From positions 1 through 64,000 of the forward strand of contig JAOBSW010000571.1 in assembly GCA_026214975.1 (NCBI GenBank): a stretch of DNA of 64,000 nucleotides, written 5' to 3'. Origin of the DNA: Gentiana macrophylla (taxonomy: Eukaryota; Streptophyta; Magnoliopsida; Gentianales; Gentianaceae). The stretch's first letter is position 1; the number at the start of each line of letters is the position of its first letter. This document shows, piece by piece, positions 10,503-22,994 of the stretch. The notes beneath the pieces were generated by a model, which saw only the letters and a list, made by a program, of their open reading frames with translations, had not been told where the DNA came from and searched no databases. Position numbers and translations under genes: made by a program.

Positions 10503-11336
10503 CACCATCACTACATGGCATCACCGCCTTGGTCACGCTGCCCCACCCGGTTCTTCGTCAGGACTTACGTAGTTTATCTCTTTTAATTCCAAATAAATCA
10601 CCGGAAGCGGTTTGTGCTCCGTGTCAACTTTCTAAGAGTCATCGTTTACATTTACGTACTTCGGATTTTACTTCTAAGTCGCCTTTGGATTTGATTTACT
10701 CGGATGTTTGGGGACCTACCTGAGTCCTCTCTTTATGGCAATCGTTACTATGTTAGTTTTCTTGATGACTATATCTGAAGTACTTATGGTTTTACCCTAT
10801 CAAACGAAAATCGACGTTGAACACCTCTTTCCGAATTTCTTAGCCCTTATCGAAAGACAATTTAACACAAAAGTTAAAGCAATTCAAACTGATTGGGGTG
10901 GGGAATATCGTCTACTTCGACCGCACCTTAACTCAACTCGGCATACACCATCGCCGCTCTGCCCCCTCATACTCATGAACAAGTAGGGGCTATCGAACGC
11001 CGCCACCGTCAAATTACCGGGTTGGCCTTTCCTTCTTGCCCACTCCCATCTCCTCTTACATATTGGGAAGATGCCTTCACCACCGCCACCTATATTATCA
11101 ACCGTCTACCTTCTCGTGTCCTCAACAACAAGTCACCCTTTGAACTTGTCTACCATCGTCCTCCCGATTACAAATTTTTCCGAGTTTTTGGCTGTGCCTG
11201 TTGGCCCTACCTTCGTCCTTACAACCGTCACAAAACGGATTTCCGCTCCAAAACCTGCCTCTTCCTTGGCTACAGCCTTTCCCACCATGGTTATAAGTGT
11301 CTTGACCTATCCACCGGTCGTGTGTACATTGCTCGT
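10503..11336 (+). pseudogene. Copia integrase, frameshifted
   Basis: Reads TTWHHRLGHAAP, then CAPCQLSKSHRLHL (the HHCC zinc site), DLIYSDVWGPT (first catalytic Asp near 10700), KAIQTDWGGEYRLL (second Asp; the usual N of TDNGG is W) and VGAIERRHRQITG (catalytic Glu near 10997). It ends in FFRVFGCACWPYLRPYNRHK, then FLGYSLSHHGYKCLDLSTGR and VYIAR. At least three frame changes occur (about 10730, 10800 and 10985). The gene is cut at 11336 by a solo LTR and resumes at 13090 with HVIFDEKVFPY, the usual continuation. Confidence 0.88.
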
Positions 11337-13089
11337 TGATAACGGTCATTTTGTGCCCATTATTCTATGACCTTTATCCCCGATTCTAGTTTAAAAGAGC
11401 TATAATAGAGTAATAATAAGTCGTAATACGCTTAATTTACATATGTCGAGAGTTACGATTCATTATTATGTATTAAGAGGTTTTATTATATTATTTGATA
11501 TTACAGACTATATTTCACGTTATATTTGTAGTAACTCATTTGGGAGCACAAGGATGGACTTCGGAAAAGCTTTGATGGATCACAGACAAGTTCGTGGAGG
11601 CCCAAGATGTAAAAGAGGAGAAAGCCAGGGAGCATGTAAGGCTCGGTCGACCGAGCCCATGCATTCGGTCGACCGAGTGGGCCTACAGTCCAGAAGAAGT
11701 TCGGCACATTATTTGAGTCGGTTAGGGTTCAGAGTGTCGGCATTTTAAGTCGGTTTTCTATGACGGCTGAGGCTCTATATAAACACAAGCCCTTTGTATT
11801 TTTTATTATGCATTCACCAATACTATTTCATATTTACAAATAGGCAAATAAGGATTCTTTAGGCTTGCGGAGGTTGCTAGGGTTGCAAACATGTAAGCCC
11901 TAGTTTATCTTCTTGTTTTCTTTTAAGTAATCAATTTCCCAATTATGCTTTGATTGTTTGAGTAGGTATTCATATCTAGATGATGTAGATCTAGGATATG
12001 ACGTTAGGGCAATGGTGATACCTTGTCTATAAGGATCCCAAACCCTACGCCCTCTACCTAACATCTACGGATGAATCTGTGTGTTTAATTTACGTGCATT
12101 TAGATTAGTCTATATGATGTCCACGATGATTCGCTATATAATCCGATTCGTATATGAAACGCCGAGAAATATGTTCGGGATGTAAACTGGGAGTTAGACT
12201 CTCGGGTGACCGAGAGGTGTCACTCGGTCGACCGAGAGCACCTATTCGGTCGATCGAGAGTTGTCAAACCTGTTTTCATCCGTTAATCACCACGTCTTTA
12301 TGATTAGGTTAGCTTAATTGAATCTGTTATCTCGTAGGTATGGCTATGGCTACGTCACTCACTTGATTTAATTAAAACGTGTAAAAGGAAATACCGTATA
12401 AAACTCTTAGGTAGGCTCATGAATTGATCTTCGGACTTTCGGCGTTATTCAGGTAGGGTTATATTAGTGGAATTGCGCGCACCTTCTTATAATGAGATCG
12501 TAAACTAGCATGAGACTATAAATTGGTAATTGTTAGTTGGACGAGAGTTTGAGTGATCGTCTAGGAAGTACGCCTAACCAAGGAATTGTTCCTGGACGAG
12601 GTGTAAGGGTAATATCCGGCTTCTTAGAATTGTTAAGCGTGTGAGTTATATGAGATGGAGGCACCAAAAGGCGAAGTCACGTAACAATATCACATTGATC
12701 TAGTGACCTACCGGTGCTAAGTCAAGTTAAAGAGGATGACTCCCGTAGCCACTATAAATGAATATGGACGGATTAATAGTTGATAAGTCTTGTTGTTATA
12801 TAAATTGTCTAGATCCAGAGGATCACGGTTATAATTGGGCAGTTGATTACGTTATTTGTTTATGTGTTATTTATATGTTTGAGTGTGTCTTTCTTTTCTC
12901 GTACTTTATGCTGGTCATAGACCGTATTTGTCAAACGAAATAACTAGTTGACTATTTAAGTTAGGATCCACAAATTGATTCTCTCGTGGGATCGACCTCG
13001 ACTCTATCTAGCTATACTGCGATTGAACCTAGTTCACTTGCTAGTGGTTATTTAGGCATCGAGTTAGTAATTTAACTTGACCTCAATCA
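11337..13089 (+). mobile_element. Gypsy-type solo LTR inside the copia integrase
   Basis: A 1753-bp segment starts TGATAACGG and ends TCAATCA, flanked by a perfect CTCGT duplication (11332-11336 and 13090-13094). Removing it and one CTCGT restores the copia reading VYIAR-HVIFDE. It contains no coding domain, PBS or PPT. Near its right end it has GGGATCGACCTCGACTC, an LTR-end signature common in large plant gypsy LTRs. A TATA box CTATATAAAC lies at 11774-11783. It is best explained as the product of LTR-LTR recombination. Orientation is inferred from the TATA box. No second copy of this LTR occurs in the window. Confidence 0.85.
11642..12258. repeat. Palindrome array CTCGGTCGACCGAG in the solo LTR
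   Basis: Five copies of a 14-bp palindrome or near-palindrome occur: 11642, 11664, 12201, 12223 and 12245. Within each cluster the starts are exactly 22 bp apart. The first cluster lies upstream of the TATA box at 11774. Confidence 0.85.
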
Positions 13090-14272
13090 CTCGTCACGTC
13101 ATTTTCGATGAAAAGGTCTTCCCCTATACCCCCACGCCACCACTCCCTCTCCTTCTACCCCTACCGCTTTATTGCCTTCCTTCTTACCACCCAATCTTAC
13201 GGCTCCTCGCACCACCACTCACAAGCCACATCCACCAACACCTCCAACCCCACCCGAGAACCCTCTCCACCCGACGACTCTCCCCACCCGAAGCCACCCC
13301 TTCCTCCACCGCCAAATATGCCACGCGCTACCCCGAGCCCGTAAAACAGCACCCAGTGGCATAGTTCACGGCAACCTCACCGAGACAGATATATGACCCA
13401 ACCTCACGGCTTTGCTCACCCCGATCATCCCGACACGCTTGCCGCTAAAGCGGAGTTTATATGGCCTGAAACAGCACCAGGCATAGTTCTCACGCTTCAC
13501 CGACGTTTCTTTCCGATTTGGCTTTGTGGGCTCCAAAGCCGACACATCCTTATATGTTTACTCCCGGGGCTCTATTCGGTTGTATATCCTTATTTATGTG
13601 GATGACGTTATAATCACCGGCACCAGCCTTCCTCAAATTGAAGAGATTATTCGGTATCTTGGCACCCATTTCCCGGTAAAGGACCTTGGCACTCTCTCAT
13701 ACTTCCTTGGCGTCGAGGCCCTTCACGCCCCGGATGGCTTGTTTCTCACGCAGCGTAAGTACATCCTTCAATTACTTAAAAAGGCTAATATGGACAAGTC
13801 TAAACCGTGCTCCACCCCTATGGCCGCATCCACTCATCTTCACCATGATCCGGGTCCTTTATTCTCCGATCCGGCTCTTTATCGTACAGTGGTTGGGGGT
13901 CTTCAGTACTTGAGCTTTACCCATCCGGATATTGCCTTTGCGGTTCACAAGGCTAGCAAGTTTATGCATGCGCCCACCGAAGCACATTGGTTAGCAATTA
14001 AGCGTCTACTTCGATATCTCAAAGCCACGATCTCTGAAGGTTTATACTTCTCCCGCCGTTCCTCCTTGCATTTACGAGCCTACTCCGATTCTGACTGGGC
14101 TGCCGACCCGGATAATCGACGGTCTATTGGTGCTTATTGTATTTTCCTTGGCGATCACCTCATTAGCTGGCGTTCCAAACAGCATTTAACCGTCTCGAAG
14201 AGTAGCACCGAAGCCGAGTACAAGACCCTCTCCAATATCAAGCGGTTTGAGATCCGGTGGGTTTCTTGAAAT
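13090..14272 (+). pseudogene. Copia RT and RNase H, N-terminally deleted
   Basis: A Pro-rich linker (13100-13350) leads into a deletion: the text jumps from the linker to GNLTETDIYMTQPHGFAHPD, losing roughly the first third of RT. A frameshift follows near 13470. From 13526 the frame is open and reads LYILIYVDDVIITG (YVDD at 13595-13606), then FPVKDLGTLSYFLGVEALHA, GGLQYLSFTHPDIAFAVHKA and the RNase H start LRAYSDSDWAADPDNRRSIG with SWRSKQHLTVSKSSTEAEYK. The gene is interrupted at 14272 by the minus-oriented Athila-like block and resumes at 52584. Confidence 0.9.
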
Positions 14273-15855
14273 TGTTCGGTAAAAACGAAGTTTTACAATT
14301 TATAACCCGAAACACCCCAAGTATAAGGATCTCAGAGTAAAGGATGTTAACGGGTCGTCCTAAGGGAGTGGAATGTTTATCGAATTCTGGTATAAATCTA
14401 TATCGATTATGTCACAATTATCTATCTAAACTAAGGTTGAAACTAACTAAAACCTAAACCTAAGGATTAAAACTAAAACAAGAATAAAACAAGCAGAAAA
14501 AAATAAGAAAACAGCAATACGGACGACCGTTCACTAAAGTGAACGAGCGTCTGGAAACGAAATCTATCGGACGGGCGTTCGCTATTGAGGACGAGCGTCC
14601 AACTACGATCAGAACAGAAAATTGCAGAAAAGTTGCAGGAAATCTAAAGGTTTAAAAACTAAAACTTAAACTAAACTTATGCAAACGATTTGATTAAAAC
14701 AATTAAAGGAAAACACAGCGAGGCAACGAATCCACCCATCAACCAACAACCCCCAACTAGATGGTGATCTAAAGATGTAGTTTTTAGTAGTGATTTTTCA
14801 CGAATTCAATTAAATTTCTTCAACCAAATTCTAGGTTTCGTTTGTCTTTTCAAACAAACTAAACATGCAACCAAAACAGATCACGAGATTGTTTCAAGCT
14901 CTTACTCAACTAATCATGCATAATCTCTTAAAACACAATTAGATGCATTACTTTGAATAAAAGAGAACTTAAATAAACATACTTTCATAAATTTATTCAA
15001 GTATAAATTAAACATAGATCGTTTCATCAAATCTTAATTCAATAAAACTTAAGCAATACAAAAGCAGATCCAAAGTAATGAAAAACTATGAAATAAACTC
15101 ACTAAACTTAAGCATCGAACTCTAGTTGGTTTTGTTGTTGATAGGCTTCCTCCGTCGACTCTCTTTGCAAGGCTTTTAGCCAACAATCATGTTGAAGATG
15201 ATTGTTGGATTGAGAAATTCATCTCTATGTAAAAGGCTTGTGGGTCGCAGCTTTTTGGTGTAAAATTGCGATCTCAATTATTTTGGTATGAATTAGGGTT
15301 GGGGCTGCCGCTTTATTTATAGGAATTTGATGTCGGCTAGGGTTAAGTCGGCCTTGAACGCCCGTCTGGATATCCGGACGCCCTGCCTGGTGGATCTTGA
15401 CTTTGCTCTAGACGTCCGTCCATCTTTGCCCAAACTCTCAGTATGTGATTTCCTCTCCGGACGCCGTCCATGAAATAAGACGCCCGCCCAGTGGACGGGA
15501 TGCGACGCTTCGTTTGGATCGCTTTGAGGTCGGATTTCATCATCTTTATCCAATTTCTTTGAGCCAATTCCAACTCTATCTTGAATAATTCGACTTGAGC
15601 TTCATTTATCCACTTATAGCACTCGAAAATCAACACCTACATGATAAATAAACAATGCAAAAATGTAATAAAATCCAAATAATAATAATTCCATTAAATT
15701 AACACTTAAAATCATCAATTTTGCATACAATCCTCTTAAAATCATCTTTATTAAATAATTACACTTAAACCCTTAATTCTCATGTAAATTACGTAAATGT
15801 GGGGAAAATAATAATGAAATAAACCTTTAATAATCATATAAATATGGCCTTAACA
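14273..15855 (-). repeat. 3' LTR of element AB
   Basis: On the plus strand it runs from TGTTCGGTAAAA to GGCCTTAACA. It pairs with 45998-47581; AT-rich parts are nearly identical, CpG-rich tracts differ by indels. The minus-strand TATA box (TATAAATAAA) lies at about 15312-15321, and CpG-rich palindrome doublets lie just upstream of it at 15356-15510. Confidence 0.9.
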
Positions 15856-15890
15856 ACTCCCCACACTTAACTTTTTGTACGCCCGGACAA
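15856..15890 (-). promoter_or_regulatory. 3' polypurine tract with preceding stem remnant, element AB
   Basis: Minus-strand AAGTGTGGGGAGT abuts the LTR start. Just upstream is a degraded version of the hairpin that precedes this tract in elements C and D (minus strand GTCCGGGCGTAC). Confidence 0.75.
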
Positions 15891-17187
15891 AACAATCAAA
15901 ACTATAGCTCAACTTTATAAATAATCCACATAGATCTCTAACTCACGTAACAAAAGATACAACAACTATAGCAAACAATACCATCGCAGAGATAGATTCT
16001 GTGTATGTGTGACAAGCCCTTCTCAATCTAGCAAGCCTTTCAAAGAAATATCCTCTCAAAAATTCCAATGACTATCCTAGGTACAAGCAGTAATAGCTCC
16101 ACTCAAAGCCTTCCCACGCACTCAGTAGGATAATCCCTACAGCATATCATGCGGTTCTACTGGGTATAAGATCCATGATAACAAAGACTTCACTTTATTC
16201 TTATTCATCATTTCCAAAATTTTCAAATTTGACGCATATCAGAATGAGCTCTTACCCATCATAGTAGTGTAGGACATTTCATGATAATCCCCTACCTACT
16301 CAAATCATAAGGTAGCTATAAACTGACTATCGTGAGCTATTGGTCATCATAGTGGTATAGGACATACGAGGTATACCCTACCGCACTCAAATCATTAACT
16401 TGACTTCCGACAAACGATTTATTAATAATTGCTCACTCACTTTATTTATTCACTTTTCAAAGTCATAAGTTACATCTCACTTATCACATTCAAACTTTAT
16501 GATATTCACAAGACACGGTCTAACTAAGGTGTTACTATATCGACCTTCCTAAGATAAATCATTAAAAATAATGAAAGGATATAATTCAAAAGTCATGCTT
16601 CAAAATCAAAGGCTTTCGTGAGTGAAAAACGAAACTATCTCCATAAAAGTAAAACACGCTATAATTATCTCACTAAGTCACATACTATCATCGTTAGAAA
16701 ACTACAACTAGCAAGCATCTAGTTCCAATTATATGCTCGAGACTCACAAAAAATTTTAAATTCCGCAGAAATTTAACATTCACTCATATTTTAAAGGATA
16801 TAGCATAAAAACATACCCAAACACCCCCCCCCCCCACACTTAAATCACATTATGTCCTCAGAATGTGCGTAATAAAAGAAAAAGAAAACTTATTTGGTTT
16901 CAATAAAGTGGTTGTCGGATGAAAGTTGGCGGAGAGGTCAGCCGGAGCATGAATATACCGCGACAACTCGAATAGACAACTTTGGACATAAAAGCTCGTG
17001 AACCCGCTCAAAAGTATCCCTTACACTCGACATACCATATAATCTCGGGTACACGGGTATATATGAGCAACACATAACACAAAACACTCACAATGAACGT
17101 AAGAGGAATAACCATCAACACAAAATCAACTAAAGTATTATTTCTAAACAATAAAGCAACCTAAGAAAAGAAAACAAACAAAGAAAA
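15891..17187 (-). other. Conserved 3' non-coding module of element AB with internal polypurine tract
   Basis: No gene seen. From the LTR outward: a block with GGATAATCCCTAC (16127-16173), a two-fold repeated block containing AGGACAT..GATAATCCCCTACC and TAGGACATACGAGGTATACC (16240-16400), and an internal polypurine tract with 12 consecutive C on the plus strand (16822-16844). The tract is preceded on the minus strand by a stem with AGGA loop (16848-16865, 7 pairs, one mismatch). The same order and spacing occur in elements C, D and E. Confidence 0.7.
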
Positions 17188-17232
17188 CTAGGTTGCCTCC
17201 TAGGAGCGCTCTTTTAATGTCAATAGCTTGAC
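17188..17232 (-). ncRNA. Post-pol two-hairpin motif, element AB copy
   Basis: Minus strand reads GTCA-AGCTAT-TGAC, then AAAAGAGCGC, then CTAGG-AGGCAA-CCTAG. Copies in D and E use GTCG/CGAC for the first stem, a compensatory change. It lies directly after the conserved pol tail. A cis-acting RNA element is inferred. Confidence 0.6.
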
Positions 17233-17239
17233 ACATATT

Positions 17240-17983
17240 CCAAAAGATCAACCCGGATCGGGCCACTTTGGTTTAACAGCCGCCACCTCAGTATCAGAAT
17301 CAGAAGTATTGGGGCGGAAATGATTTTCACCACAACAACAAGTCAAGTGCGCAATAAGTTCATTAAACTTTTCTCTCCAAACTACACTGACTCTCTTCTT
17401 CTTGTTCTTGCGCACGATAGGCATAGACATAGTGGTATGATCAGAAGTCTCAGCAGAAGGTACCTTACGGGTGGATATAGGAACGTCATCATCATCTGAC
17501 TCAAAGAAATAAGATGGAATCTCTTCACAAATCAGGACATCTCAGATTTCATCTCTTCTTTGGAAATAAAGAATCTCAGCTTTTCCTTTGGTTGCCCAAA
17601 ATATTTCTTAAGTCGATGGCCATTCACTTTAAAAGCTTGATTACCATACCCGTTCAAAGTAATAACTCCACTTGGATTAACCTCGAGAATCTCAAATGGA
17701 CTGGACCATCTAGACTTTAGCTTACCAGAAACAAATGAAGTCCGGTATTATAGAGTAAAGCCATTTCACCAACTTTGAATTCTCGGTCCTTGATCTTAGC
17801 GTCATGGAGCATCTTAGTTCTCTCCTTGCCGAGTTTAGCATTCTCGCACGCCCGAAATCAATTCGTCGAGCTCGCTCAATTGTAACAATCGTTTCTCCCC
17901 ACAGAGTCTGGCTATCGAAATTTAAGAATTTAATTGCCCGTAAAGCTCTGTGTTCAAGTTCGACAGGTAAATGACAAGCTTTG
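17240..17983 (-). pseudogene. Integrase C-terminus and pol tail, element AB
   Basis: Reading leftwards from 17983: CHLPVELEHRALRAIKFLNF, then degraded core, LLYNTGLHLF, PFEILEVNPSGVITLN and FKVNGHRLKKYFGQPKEK, with a stop near 17535. A shifted frame then gives an acidic stretch (SYFFESDDDDVPIST) and an ORF at 17430-17248 with VVWREKFNELIAHLTCCCG, ending KPKWPDPG at a stop just before the two-hairpin motif. Element D shows a matching tail (CVRCCF, then KWPDP in a shifted frame), so this tail is conserved. The N-terminal part of the integrase lies beyond element D, from 32411. Confidence 0.82.
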
Positions 17984-19565
17984 TGTTAAGGGTGAATTTA
18001 TACGATTTATAATGCTATATTCTATGATATTTTTCCCCGTAATTGTACTAAATTGCATAAGAAACGAGGGTTTAATGGATATATTGAGCAAATGAGATTT
18101 TAGAAGAGTTAATCATAAAATAGGTTGATTTATGTGTTTTAATTGTGATTTTATGATTATTTGAGCATCATTACATTTTGCGATGTTTTTATGTGTTATA
18201 GATACATCTTTGGAGGCTCAAAAGATGATCAAAGGTTGATTAAGTTCGAGCTAATTGATGATAAAAGAGATAATGAAGAAGTGGGATAGAGATAGAAGAG
18301 ATAAAGATCAATAAATCAAAATCGATCATATCAAATCAAGGCCAAAGTATCTCCGCCCGGTGGGACGGGCGCCTCGATGCGATTGGACGAAGCGTCGTGG
18401 TGTCATCTTTGATTCAGGAAGTTTGGGCCGCTGGAGTGGACGCTGGATGGACGAGCGCCTGGTCATGACTCGCCCGATTCAAGTTTTATTGAAGAGTGGA
18501 CGGGCGTTCAAGGTTTCAGACGGGCGTCGGTGGCGACTTAGCGAACCGACTTTAAAATCTATATATAGTCGGTCAATTTGTTTTTCCACAATAGAGATCA
18601 TACACACATTATTCAAAACCCTAAACCTAGGGGCGGCTTTAGGCTGCGTTTTCATCTTTTATTCCTATTTTCATGCTCTTAATTTAGATTAAACACTAGT
18701 TACTTTCTATGTACTTTTTACGCAAATTTGAGTTGCCGAGGATGTTCAGAGGCTAAAAGCTTCATCAAACGAGTATTGTGAAGCCGTCCAAAGAATTGTT
18801 GATTTCTGTTTTCTTCGATCATCCGTGTGAGTTTTAATAAAGGTTGTTTCTTATTCATGTTTATTCATGTTTAATTTGCTTTTATATCGGAAGATATGCA
18901 TGTGTTGATTGTTTATTGTTGATGGAAGTCTTAATAAACCCTAGATCACCATGAATAAGAATAGTAATTCGAATCTATAATAACGGAAGTTAATAGGTCT
19001 CGATTACTAGGTTATAAACACAAAGTTTGCACCTTTGATTATTAAACGCGTTAATCTCACATCGGAAGATAATAGATTGATAGATGAACTTTCTAAGGAA
19101 TTAGGGTTCATGTCTAGGTAAGGTGAAACCACAATCTGAATAAAAACTGCAATATAATCGAGATGGGGAATCAATGCTTGTTGGATAGGTGGATCAATCC
19201 TCGCTTGCTCGTTATAAATTTGATTTAAATCCTTAAAAGCTTGAATTTGTCTAGTTAGTTTACTTTTATCCGCATCTTAGATTAGTTAGTTTAAATTGGT
19301 TCGCAGCCCGTATCTTTCCACGGCTTTAGATCATCTCTTCATTCCGCTTTTACGCTTTAGTTAAAGTTTAATTTACGTGATTTGTTTAGTTTTATCCGTT
19401 ATTTAGCTTAGTAATCGTGACATAGGTTAGTTAGATAAAACTAGAAACCACAATCGCTTAGTTCCCCGTAAGATCGACCCGGCATTAGCCTCCATACTAC
19501 GATCCTTATACTTGAGGTTAACCGGATTATTACTTGTTTATTTTGTGTTGATAAAATCCGTGACA
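17984..19565 (+). repeat. 5' LTR of element D
   Basis: Starts TGTTAAGGGTGAATT and ends ATCCGTGACA. TATA box CTATATATAG at 18559-18568. CpG-rich palindromes GGACG(N)xCGTCC are packed at 18350-18535, directly upstream of it. It differs from the 3' LTR mostly within this CpG-rich part and in short homopolymers. Confidence 0.92.
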
Positions 19566-19570
19566 AGTTT

Positions 19571-19587
19571 TTGGCGCCGTTGCCGGG
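19571..19587 (+). other. Primer-binding site of element D (tRNA-Asp type)
   Basis: TTGGCGCCGTTGCCGGG lies five bases after the LTR. It is complementary to the 3' end of plant tRNA-Asp(GUC), the primer type usual for Athila-like elements. Confidence 0.85.
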
Positions 19588-20178
19588 AACCGGACGGTTG
19601 TCTAGTTTTTATTTTCGTTTTCCTTTTTGTTTTCTGTTTGTTTTGTTTCGCTTTTCTGTTTTAATCCGTTTGAAATTCCTGCTTTTAGTTGATAATTGTT
19701 TTAGGTAGTTGTTAAGTAGATAATTAGGGTTTAAAACTTTCCCTTAGTATTTTTCTTGAAGTTAGATCTTCTGCTTTTTTCTTTTTCCGACGTTCTTCCT
19801 TCCTTCTTGCTTTATCCGCAAATTCATTCGTTTCTAAGTTTTCCCGTGAGCAAACGGGCGCCTGGGGATATTGGACGCCCGTCCACGGGAAATTATCAAT
19901 TTGCTCGCTTTATTCACTTAGACGAGCGCCCATAACTTTTGGACGCCCGCTCAGAGTTTCGTCTCGCAGGACGGCGTTTACATTACTAAACGCCCGTCCG
20001 ACTCAATTTCATCTCGACGCCCGTCCAATCTTTTTGACGTCCGTCCGGTATTGTTTTTCTTTAACACTTTTGTTTCTTTCTTCTTTTCCTTTCCTCTCTT
20101 TAGGCTTTTAATTTTTAGTTTAGGCTTTGATCTCTTCTTAGTTTTTAGGTTTTGTTCCACTTGTTTTTGGTCCGGTTT
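19588..20178 (+). promoter_or_regulatory. Leader of element D with CpG-rich palindrome doublets
   Basis: Non-coding, T-rich. Between about 19850 and 20050 the motif GGACGCCCGTCC and variants occur in pairs with starts about 19-21 bp apart (for example near 19852/19872, 19920/19941, 19969/19988 and 20016/20036). The same kind of array occurs in the leaders of AB and C. The T-rich ORF at 20051-20236 is not considered coding. Confidence 0.65.
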
Positions 20179-22320
20179 ATGCAGGCTCGGAGTCAAAAGG
20201 TTTGTTAATATACACCCCCGACCGAGCGAACCATAGTCCGGCCAAACAGCGGAATTTCCGTTCGCGGTTCTCGCCGATGTGAGCGAGCGAGATCTTGAAG
20301 AACAACTAGCAAGAGAAATCACCGATTTTGTGATAATGGCCACCGATAATAGGCGTACATTGGCGGACTCACGCCATGCCAGGCGAAGTCAAGGTCAACC
20401 GGCTATTGTTATTCCAACCACATCTTGACAAACTTTTGAGTGGCCAGGACTTATCCGGATGATGCAAAGACGCATCAATTTTTCACGGCTACCAATCAGA
20501 GAATCCCAGATACCCACTTACACACATTCTTAGAGATATGCGGTACTACACGCATCCAAGGAGTAAGTGAGGATGCTATTAAACTTAAACTTTTCCTTTT
20601 CTCTCGAAAGGAGAGGCTAAAGAGTGGTACACCTCTCTCCTTCTCGAATCTATCACCACAGGCGTAACTCAAAAGGAGTTTTTGAGTCAATATTTTCCAC
20701 CTTCAAAGACAAACCCGGTGCTTAAATGACATTTTCACATTCTATCGTAAAGAGAATGAATCTTTCTTCGAGTGTTGGAAGAGATTCAAGTCCCTTCTTA
20801 GAAAATGCCCCCACCATGGCTTGCCTTTGGAAAGGCAAGTCAATACATTCTTGATGGATTGACCGAGCTTACAAAAGGCATGGTCAATAGCTCTTCGGAG
20901 GGGCATTTCAAGAAAACTTTGATGATGAGGATGGGCATTGTTTGAGGACATTGCCAAATATAACTATGCCCCCTCTTATCAAGCAATTCAGGCACCTCCT
21001 CCTCCCAAGGTTGAGGAAGTCAATTTACAAAGTTTGATTGCCATGCTGCAAAAGCAGATGGCCTCCCCTCAAGTTTCCAATCCTATAAATCAAACTTCCT
21101 CTTTCCGCAGAACCCTCGGTGTTCAGATTGCGTAAAATTGTTGTCGGACCGCCATATGAATGGCCAATGTCAATTTAATCCCCTCGCACCTTATCAAGTT
21201 AATGCCTTTTTCATGACTATGGGACAGTACAATCAAGTCACATGTCAAAATTGTGACGAGTTGGGGCACACTTCTAAATTCCGCCCTATGAACGGACGAA
21301 CGCGGAAGTGAATGCATTCTATGGCGAGAACAATCAAAGGTTCAATCGGGCCTGTGTCGAGGCAATTTTCAAAACCAAGGGTTTAATCCATCTTCAAATT
21401 TCAATCCCAACTCGAATTTTAATTCGAATCAGAATTTCAATAGAAACCCTGGGTTTAATCAGAATCAAAACTCGAATTTTTCCAATCCTACGCAAAAATT
21501 CAATCAGAATTGGCCTTCCAATTCAAATTCTCAATTTCAAAGTCGGCCCAGCCAGCTCTATGCTCCAAATCACCAAAACTCTCAAAGCCCTCCCAACCTA
21601 CAAATCTTGAGGCTAAGTTGGAAGAGCAAAGTAGATCGATGAAGAATCTTGAGAGACAAATTGGGCAATCGGGTGAGCAGATTAGCTTCTAGACCCCAGG
21701 TTTGCCTGGGTTTCACCGAAGAAGAACGAAGGGTGGTCAAGTTGCTCAGGTGATTTGAACAAAGGCCAATGTATCGACCTCGTGCCATCAATTCAATACG
21801 GTAAGGAGGAGGCGGTGCAATGAATCTTAGGGAGCGGTACTCAAGTTAGTGGTCCTTCCCATCCGGGAAACCACTAGCCCCTCTCCGCCATTGATAAGGC
21901 GGGAGGGAAGCCGAGCACCTACACTCCCAATCAAGAAGAGAAAACTCAGTGGCGATCCCGAGAGGTGAAGAATTTGGTGATCCTCAAGTGGGTGATCCTT
22001 TGAGGACCGAAAAGCAAGCGAAAGTCGAGGTGATCCCCGACTCACCGAGAAATCTGAAAAAACTGCTCGTTGGAAGGATGCGGAAGACAGAGTGTCGGTG
22101 CATCCTCGAAAAAGGTTTTCTCCGAGGATGACCTTAAGAAACTTCCATTTCCACCGAGAAAGAGCAACATTCCTTTGATTGAGGATAAGAAGTACGAAAA
22201 AGGTGCTAAACCTTTTGAAGAATACTCGTGTGAATCTTCCATTGTCGGATGTCTTAGTCGAGATGCCTAAGTATACAAAATTTATCAAGGATGTTGTGTC
22301 TTTGAAAAAGAAATTAGCAG
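20179..22320 (+). pseudogene. Gag of element D, frameshifted
   Basis: The likely start is the ATG at 20179 (MQARSQK). Athila-type Gag features follow in shifting frames: THLHTFLEICGTTRIQGVSE, then KLKLFLFSRK, EFLSQYFPPSK, FYRKENESFFECWKRFKSLL with RKCPHHGLPLERQVNTFLMD, and EDIAKYNYAPSYQAIQAPPP. An Asn/Phe/Gln-rich repeat region lies at 21360-21600 (runs of NFNSN type). Near 22250 comes VEMPKYTKFIKDVVSLKKKL, the usual end of Athila Gag before protease. A CxxC with later His (about 21248-21275) may be a zinc-knuckle remnant. At least six frame changes are present. Confidence 0.82.
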
Positions 22321-22321
22321 C

Positions 22322-22960
22322 ATGGAAAGGCATATTGGTGAGGATTGTTCCATGATCAATTATGAAAACTTACCAATTAAAAGAGGTGACCCTGGCAAAT
22401 TTGTACTTACAGCTTTGATGGGAGGTCTAGTCTTCCCAAATTCTTTGTGTGATCTAGGTGCCTCTATAAGCCTTATGCCAATGTCTCAGATGCAAACAAA
22501 TTTCGGTTTACAAAGTCTTCTAGAACCCACTACTATGAGTTTACAATTCGCGGATAGATCCTCTAAGAAAGCTTCAGAATCCTAAAAGACGTTTTGGTTC
22601 AGATTGATCGATTTACCTTTCCAGCTTGATTGGTATGTCTTAGATATAGAGAAAGACTAAAACGTTCCCTTGATTCTAGGAAGACCTTTCTTATCTACAC
22701 TTCGAGCTCTCATCGATTGCGATGGTGGGCAAGTGACTATCCGAGTTGGTGACCAAGAGGTGAGTTACAATGTCTTAAAGTCCATTCAAGTACCCTCGGC
22801 CCTCCAACCGGCTTTTCCATTGATTATATGACGGATGATTTCACCGACTATATGGATAAGCAAGTCATGGTGTAGAAGCGCTGAATATGAGCGATTAGTT
22901 GATAATTTGAATACTCATGGTAGGGTGGGTCTGGATCAACTAGCGGTGATTTTGAGGAAG
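22322..22960 (+). pseudogene. Aspartic protease of element D
   Basis: GDPGKFVLTALMGGLVFPNS is followed by LCDLGASISLMPMSQ, where DLGAS is the retropepsin-like active site (DSGAS in AB). Then comes VPLILGRPFLSTLRALIDCD and GQVTIRVGDQEVSYNV, the flap and C-terminal part typical of Athila. A stop near 22583 and another in the DWYVLDIEKD segment break the frame. It joins directly to the RT frame that begins near 22995. Confidence 0.83.
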
Positions 22961-22994
22961 AGTCGTTGGAAGGAGAAGCTTTGGCGGTGGGACC

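Noticed and set aside
20051..20236. Phe-rich membrane-like ORF in the D leader
   Set aside because: It is translated T-rich leader sequence with no match to gag; the leader is non-coding in AB and C as well.
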